A stretch of DNA of 8,240 bases, taken from Chloroflexota bacterium. Lineage in GTDB: Bacteria; Chloroflexota; Anaerolineae; Anaerolineales; VGOW01. Shown piece after piece: positions 4,242 to 8,240 of this stretch. The notes under the pieces are model-generated. The model did no database searches. It saw only the letters and a list, made by a program, of their open reading frames with translations, and was not told the DNA's origin. A program made the translations under genes and the position numbers. Location: contig JACRLA010000357.1 of assembly GCA_016215145.1 (NCBI GenBank), forward strand, positions 2,002 through 10,241, written 5' to 3'. The stretch's first letter is position 1. Every line of letters begins with the position of its first letter.

Positions 4242-4970
4242 ATGACCAATTTATTAATCGTCGAAGACAACGAAAAACTCCGCGCCGCGCTTAAAGCCGG
4301 GCTCGAAACAAACGAGTTTCATGTCGCGCACGCTTGCGATAACGGCGAAGCCGCGCTTGCCTATTGCTTAGAGTCGCCGCCCAACGTGATCTTGATGGAC
4401 GTGCAGTTGGCGGGCGAGATGAACGGTATTCAAGCGGCGGTTGCCATCCGCCGCGAGTTTCCGCGTATGCCGGTTGTGTTCTATTCGATCCAAGATGACG
4501 ACAACTACTACCGAGACTTTCAAAAGTCTGGCATCTTGAGTCATTACGCCTACGTGCGAAAATCAAACTATTTGTTGCCGCAGATGATCGCCCCATTGTT
4601 GCACGATGCGCTGCGCGGGCGCAGTTTTATTGACCCCGAGATCGAATCGCGCGTGCAAGAGGTTCGTCACAAAGACGAGCAATCGCCAATGGCGCTGCTT
4701 GAACCGAACGAGCAAGTGGTAGCGAAGATGTTGGCGCAAGGACTCACCAACGAACAGATCGCAACACGACTCGGGTTCAAAGATAAGCGCACTATCAGCC
4801 GCGTCAACGGACAAATCTACGCCGCGTGGGGACTCGACGTGAACACGACCGACGAAAAAGTTGCCCGCACGCGCGCGGCGATCATCGCCCGCGAAGAACG
4901 GATCATTACGTGGGATGAAAATGGAATCGCGCGGATGATGAATGAAAAGGGGGAATGGGTGGAGAGATGA
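4242..4970 (+). CDS. NarL/LuxR-type response regulator (242 aa)
   Basis: A cytoplasmic transcription regulator activated by phosphorylation, probably from the overlapping kinase. The receiver domain (about 1-120) has acidic residues Glu8 and Asp9, phosphoacceptor Asp53 (VILMDVQL), the conserved Ser82 and Lys107. The output region at about 151-200 has the LuxR-type helix-turn-helix layout: LLEPNEQVVAKMLAQGLTNE, then QIATRLGF, then RTISRVNGQIYAAWGL. Beyond this is a further 40-residue tail ending in WDENGIARMMNEKGEWVER, longer than in most NarL-family members. The ATG at 4242 was chosen because the receiver begins at once (MTNLLIVEDNE). A frame extension to a TTG at 4092 would translate the repeats at 4129-4212 and was rejected. 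No clear ribosome-binding site precedes 4242. The stop overlaps the kinase start as ATGA. Target genes are unknown; the divergent membrane cluster is a candidate. Confidence 0.92.
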   Translation: MTNLLIVEDNEKLRAALKAGLETNEFHVAHACDNGEAALAYCLESPPNVILMDVQLAGEMNGIQAAVAIRREFPRMPVVFYSIQDDDNYYRDFQKSGILSHYAYVRKSNYLLPQMIAPLLHDALRGRSFIDPEIESRVQEVRHKDEQSPMALLEPNEQVVAKMLAQGLTNEQIATRLGFKDKRTISRVNGQIYAAWGLDVNTTDEKVARTRAAIIAREERIITWDENGIARMMNEKGEWVER

Positions 4971-7099
4971 CCGACAACTTTCTCCTCGATTGGTTTTCGC
5001 TCGCCGTTTCACTCTTCAACACCATACTTTTATTTTGGTTGGGGCTGACGGTATTGCTCAACGCCGAGCGGCGGACGATGGGTTTGTTCATCACCGGCGG
5101 CACGTTGCTGCTCGGCGGCGCGTTCTTCATCAGTCATTCGGCGATTCTTGGAATCGGTTTTTTTGATCTGGGTGAGGCATTTAATTTTTGGCTGCGTCTC
5201 GGCTTCGTCCCCGTCATCGCCATCCCATTTGCTTGGTACGCCATCATGTTGTGGTATGCCGGTTTTTGGGATCGTGAACAAACAGGGCTAAGAAAAAAAC
5301 ATCGCTTGCGATTGATCGTGATCACGGCGATGAGCGTGGGGATGATCGCCCTCTTCGCTTGGGCGAACCCCATTGCCACCATCACCCTCACCACCCGTTA
5401 CGATCCGGCGGATGCCGTCTCCATCGGCGGCATCCCCTTGATCGTCATCTTCTACCCGCTCTACATTGTGTTGTGCATCGCCTCATCGCTCAATGTGTGG
5501 CGGCATCCCAACCCTTCGCAGCGCATGATGGGCGATCTGGCGCGACGGCGAGCGCGTCCGTGGTTGGCGGCAACAGCTATCGTTTTATTAATCGTCACAC
5601 TGTTAGTCACTGCGCTCATGTTGTGGGTCACGTTCACCGCCAGCCACAGCACCATCGCCGAATTTTATTCAACCATGCTCATCATCGTCGCCGGGTTTGA
5701 TCTGATCATCGAGTCACTCATCGGCGTTTCGATTTTATTGGTCGGGCAAGCGATTGTCTCCTACGAAGTGTTCACCGGAAAGACTCTGCCGCGTCACGGA
5801 CTCGTGCGCCAGTGGCGAAGCGCGATCATTTTAGCCATTGGCTTCAGCGCGTTGGTCAGCGCGGGTCTCGCCCTTCATCTCCGCCCGATCTACACATTGC
5901 TCATCAGCACTTTCATCATTGCCCTGTTCTCGGCATTGTTCAGTTGGAGATCGTTTGCCGAGCGCGAGAGTTACATTCAGCGTCTGCGCCCCTTCGTCGC
6001 CAGCCAACGGCTCTACGAACACTTACTGGCTCATCCCGAATCGCTCGACGACAACACGGCAATAACTTTTCGCGCGTTGTGCGAAGATGTGTTGGATACC
6101 AAGTTGGCATTTTTAATTCCGCACGGGGCGAGCGCAGCGTTGGCGGGTGAGAGTTTGGTGTATCCGCAAAAGGAGCGCGAAGTCTTGCGAAGCACTCCGA
6201 GCAGAGCGAGTGAGCATGACTTCGCGCAACGTCTGGAGGCATTGCAATCGAATCAAATTTGCGTGCAAATCGAGCCGCAAAAATTTAATGGCGCGGCGTG
6301 GGCAGTGCCGTTGTGGAGTGAGCGCGGGTTGATCGGCGTATTGTTGTTAGGCGAGAAGAACGGTGGCGGTTTGTATGCCCAAGAAGAAATCGAGATCGCC
6401 CGCGCCACCGGCGAGCGACTGATTGACATGCGCGCCAGCGCAGAAACGGCGCAGCGTTTGCTCACGCTTCAACGTCAACGTCTCGCCGAGAGTCAGGTGA
6501 TGGATCGTCAGACGCGGCGCGTGCTGCACGATGACATTCTGCCCAACATCCACGCGGCGATGTTGATGTTGAACAACGAAAAAAATATCGCCTCAACCAT
6601 CACCGCCCTCACCCACACCCATCGTCAAATTTCTGATCTGCTGCGCGGCGTTCCACGCGCCATCACGATGGATGTAGAAACGTTGGGATTGATCGGCGCA
6701 ATGCAAGAGACGATGAAGAATGAGTTGGGCAGCGCGTTTGATTCGGTGATTTGGCAGATCGATCCAAAAGCCGAACAACGATCTAAGGGGATGCCGCCGT
6801 TGACGGCGGAAGTTTTGTTCTGCGCCGCGCGCGAAGCGATCCGCAATGCGGCGCGCTACGGGCGGGGAGCCGAGTCGGCATCCCCTTTGAATCTTCGCAT
6901 CGAACTGAATGGGCGCGAGGGGTTAACGATCCTCATTGAGGATGACGGCGTGGGTATTAAATCCAACAGCACCGATCACAGCGGTCACGGTCTATCACTT
7001 CATCACACCATGATGGCGATTGTGGGCGGATCGTTAAACGTGGAGAGTGAGTCGGCGAAGTTTACGCGAGTGATTCTCACACTGCCCGAATCGGCGTGA
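4967..7099 (+). CDS. Membrane histidine kinase, multi-span sensor with GAF-like and HisKA_3/HATPase domains (710 aa)
   Basis: A sensor kinase that should phosphorylate the response regulator encoded just before it. The first 330 residues contain eight or nine hydrophobic spans, starting at about 9-31, 39-60 and 73-97 and ending near 328. A GAF-like region follows at about 345-475 (ending AVPLWSERGLIGVLLLGEKN). The dimerisation helix has RRVLHDDILPNIH with His521 as the likely phosphoacceptor, close to the HisKA_3 pattern of NarL-type kinases but with DDILPN in place of the usual D-x-L-x-Q. The ATPase domain (about 595-708) shows the N-box AREAIRNAARYG (Asn627), DDGVGI (659-664) and GHGLSLHH (from 673). 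The start at 4967 makes an ATGA overlap with the regulator stop. An ATG at 4955 adds four residues (MGGE) and is equally possible, since neither has a well-spaced Shine-Dalgarno. The signal sensed is unknown. Confidence 0.93.
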   Translation: MTDNFLLDWFSLAVSLFNTILLFWLGLTVLLNAERRTMGLFITGGTLLLGGAFFISHSAILGIGFFDLGEAFNFWLRLGFVPVIAIPFAWYAIMLWYAGFWDREQTGLRKKHRLRLIVITAMSVGMIALFAWANPIATITLTTRYDPADAVSIGGIPLIVIFYPLYIVLCIASSLNVWRHPNPSQRMMGDLARRRARPWLAATAIVLLIVTLLVTALMLWVTFTASHSTIAEFYSTMLIIVAGFDLIIESLIGVSILLVGQAIVSYEVFTGKTLPRHGLVRQWRSAIILAIGFSALVSAGLALHLRPIYTLLISTFIIALFSALFSWRSFAERESYIQRLRPFVASQRLYEHLLAHPESLDDNTAITFRALCEDVLDTKLAFLIPHGASAALAGESLVYPQKEREVLRSTPSRASEHDFAQRLEALQSNQICVQIEPQKFNGAAWAVPLWSERGLIGVLLLGEKNGGGLYAQEEIEIARATGERLIDMRASAETAQRLLTLQRQRLAESQVMDRQTRRVLHDDILPNIHAAMLMLNNEKNIASTITALTHTHRQISDLLRGVPRAITMDVETLGLIGAMQETMKNELGSAFDSVIWQIDPKAEQRSKGMPPLTAEVLFCAAREAIRNAARYGRGAESASPLNLRIELNGREGLTILIEDDGVGIKSNSTDHSGHGLSLHHTMMAIVGGSLNVESESAKFTRVILTLPESA

Positions 7100-7141
7100 T
7101 ACATCGTTTTCAAATCTACGCTACAATCCACGAAATTTTTA

Positions 7142-7176
7142 TTCGCAGATCACCCGAAACGTTTTACAATCTCACT
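7142..7176 (+). promoter_or_regulatory. Sigma70-type promoter for a probable leaderless transcript
   Basis: TTCGCA (7142-7147, four of six matches to TTGACA) is followed after exactly 17 bp by TACAAT (7165-7170, five of six matches to TATAAT). Transcription starting seven bases past the -10 would begin at 7177, the A of the ATG of the second response regulator. No Shine-Dalgarno is present, which fits a leaderless mRNA. A second TACAAT lies at 7122-7127 without a well-spaced -35. Confidence 0.5.
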
Positions 7177-7860
7177 ATGCCTACCAACACCCTTCGTGTT
7201 CTCATTGCCGATGACGCCGCCGAGTTTCGCCGCTCGGTGCGGATGATGCTCGCCGATGAAAAAAGTTTTGAGATCGTCGGCATTGCCAAAGACGGCGTGG
7301 AAGCGGTGGAGATGGCAGAGTATCTCAAGCCCGACGTGGCGGTGATAGATATTAACATGCCGCGCAAAGATGGGCTGACGGCTATCCGCGATATTGGCAA
7401 AGTGAGTCCGCACACGGCGTGTATGATCATGTCGTCGGAAGGCGAGAATGTATTGTTGAAGAAAGCGATGTCGCTCGGCGTGAAAGAGTATTTGCTCAAG
7501 CCGTTCACGCCGGAAGAATTTGTCGGCGCGATAAAAAAGATCGCGGTGCAAGTGATGGAGAACAAGAAACTGAATGCCGCCGCGCGCGCCGCCGAAGTGG
7601 ATCGCGATAAATTCCTGATACAGCTCGTCAACAGTTTTCTGAAAGCGAAACGCACGGATGATGAGTCGCTCAACGCCTATACGGATTACGTAATGGGCGC
7701 AAAGGTTGAGGCAAAAATTTTGTCGCAGTTAGCCTACATCTTCCTCTCGCGCAAAGATTGGAAGACTCTAAAAATTATTTGTGAGAAAATGATGGCGAGC
7801 GAAAGTCTTAAGCCCTCACAAACCTCTCCTAAAAAAACCAACCGCCTGCCTGCCCCATGA
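7177..7860 (+). CDS. Response regulator with receiver domain and helical C-terminus lacking a DNA-binding motif (227 aa)
   Basis: The receiver domain (about 5-128) has Asp12 and Asp13, phosphoacceptor Asp58 (VAVIDINMP), Ser86 and Lys108 in LLKPF. The IMSSEGE stretch and LKPFTPEEF resemble CheY-like and CpaE-type receivers more than NarL. Residues 130-210 are predicted helical, with an alanine-rich start (LNAAARAAEVDRDKFLIQLV) and a segment LSQLAYIFLSRKDWKTLKII that looks like one TPR-type helix pair. The last 20 residues are Ser/Pro/Lys-rich. No helix-turn-helix or enzymatic output domain is recognised, so it probably acts by protein contact. The frame is open upstream to 7096, overlapping the kinase end. 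The start at 7177 was chosen because the receiver begins there and the upstream 27 codons are not receiver-like. It lies 77 bp after the kinase gene and overlaps the next gene as ATGA. Confidence 0.9.
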   Translation: MPTNTLRVLIADDAAEFRRSVRMMLADEKSFEIVGIAKDGVEAVEMAEYLKPDVAVIDINMPRKDGLTAIRDIGKVSPHTACMIMSSEGENVLLKKAMSLGVKEYLLKPFTPEEFVGAIKKIAVQVMENKKLNAAARAAEVDRDKFLIQLVNSFLKAKRTDDESLNAYTDYVMGAKVEAKILSQLAYIFLSRKDWKTLKIICEKMMASESLKPSQTSPKKTNRLPAP

Positions 7861-8102
7861 GCCAAAAGCCCCCCACCGATTATCGCCGCACCAACTACAG
7901 CATACTTCGCAACATCGTCATCGGATTCGCGGTTGTGATTTTTCTGGTCGGCGCGATCTTCATTCCGTATTCGTACGGCTGGCTCGGTCTTGCGGGCGGG
8001 ATGGCATGTATCTTTGTCGCGATCATCCCTATCGGCGCGACAGTGTTGGCGGTGGTGGGGATTGATAAGTTGAGTAAATGGCTTGAAGACAGTGACAAAT
8101 GA
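7857..8102 (+). CDS. Small two-span membrane protein (81 aa)
   Basis: The first 20 residues are polar and basic (MSQKPPTDYRRTNYSILRN). Two hydrophobic segments follow at about 21-42 and 45-68, and the protein ends in a charged amphipathic tail (DKLSKWLEDSDK). The ATG overlaps the stop of the second response regulator as ATGA, which supports it as a real, translationally coupled gene and suggests that the two products work together. No family is recognised; a membrane anchor or partner for the regulator is one possibility, but there is no direct evidence. The last codons (GTGACAAATGA) already resemble the short repeat units that follow. Confidence 0.75.
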   Translation: MSQKPPTDYRRTNYSILRNIVIGFAVVIFLVGAIFIPYSYGWLGLAGGMACIFVAIIPIGATVLAVVGIDKLSKWLEDSDK

Positions 8103-8240
8103 ACAATGAGACAATGAACAAAATCCCAAATCCCAAAAACCCAAATCCCAAACTTCAAACTTCAAATTTCAAAATGCTTTTCGCATTCCGCAATCCGCAA
8201 TCAGAAAATCTCCAACCACTTAACCACCCAACCACCTAAC
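8093..8240. repeat. Mosaic of 7-8 nt tandem repeats running off the window
   Basis: Several different short units follow one another. TGAACAA/TGAGACAA units lie at 8100-8121 and AAATCCC units at 8121-8149 (one is 8 nt). AAACTTC-like units lie at 8150-8170, CATTCCG/CAATCCG/CAATCAG at 8184-8204, and AACCACTT/AACCACCC/AACCACCT at 8214-8237, continuing as AAC to the edge. The array begins at the stop codon of the 81-aa gene. Minus-strand frames across it encode only repetitive peptides and are not genes. Within it, 8125-8149 has a G-quadruplex pattern on the minus strand. Confidence 0.75.

Noticed and set aside
5300..6800. Many open frames on both strands within the kinase gene
   Set aside because: They are shadows of one long gene with clear domain motifs, and none has a family resemblance or a start signal.
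7096..7176. Extension of the second response regulator to a start at 7096 overlapping the kinase stop
   Set aside because: The 27 added residues have no receiver character and would cover a good promoter; the start at 7177 gives the normal receiver N-terminus.
7734..8165. Minus-strand open frames of 143 and 87 aa across the right end
   Set aside because: Their starts lie in the 7-nt repeat array (repetitive Trp/Gly/Phe peptides) and the rest opposes two coupled plus-strand genes.

Overview
The window looks like chromosomal DNA from a Chloroflexota bacterium, most likely an Anaerolineae-type genome. This is inferred from three things: moderate base composition, many short intergenic palindromes and short tandem repeats, and NarL-type two-component proteins of a style common in that group. 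No marker gene is present, so the assignment is tentative.

Left half (1-4007), all on the minus strand. Eight genes are read from about 4007 down to 1: a six-span membrane protein (278 aa), a four-span protein (145 aa), a four-span protein (117 aa), a 49-aa GTG-start membrane peptide, a six-span protein (234 aa), two tandem paralogous four-span proteins (162 and 166 aa), and the N-terminus of a probable membrane-anchored alpha/beta hydrolase that runs off the window. Three junctions are 4-bp stop/start overlaps (ATGA or GTGA), so at least parts of this set are translationally coupled. None of the seven complete proteins has a function I can name; several resemble conserved but uncharacterised membrane families.

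Repeats. A 134-bp MITE-like palindrome (2486-2619) is flanked by an exact 5-bp direct repeat, and a second copy of its left end lies at 4129-4164. Three other, unrelated palindromes lie at 1199-1261, 1972-2003 and 4180-4212. Two of them are part of reading frames: one supplies a stop codon and one encodes most of a C-terminus. Short 7-8 nt tandem arrays lie at 202-222 and 8093-8240.

Right half (4242-8102), all on the plus strand. A LuxR/NarL-type response regulator overlaps by 4 bp a 710-aa histidine kinase with a large multi-span membrane half, a GAF-like region, a HisKA_3-like H-box and an HATPase domain. After 77 bp, with a good sigma70-type promoter placed so that its transcript would be leaderless, comes a second response regulator with a helical C-terminus in place of a DNA-binding domain. 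It overlaps by 4 bp an 81-aa two-span membrane protein. The divergent region 4008-4241 holds candidate promoter and operator sequences and two repeats. The likely reading is a membrane-sensing NarL-type system next to, and possibly controlling, the divergent membrane-protein cluster; that regulatory link is inference only.
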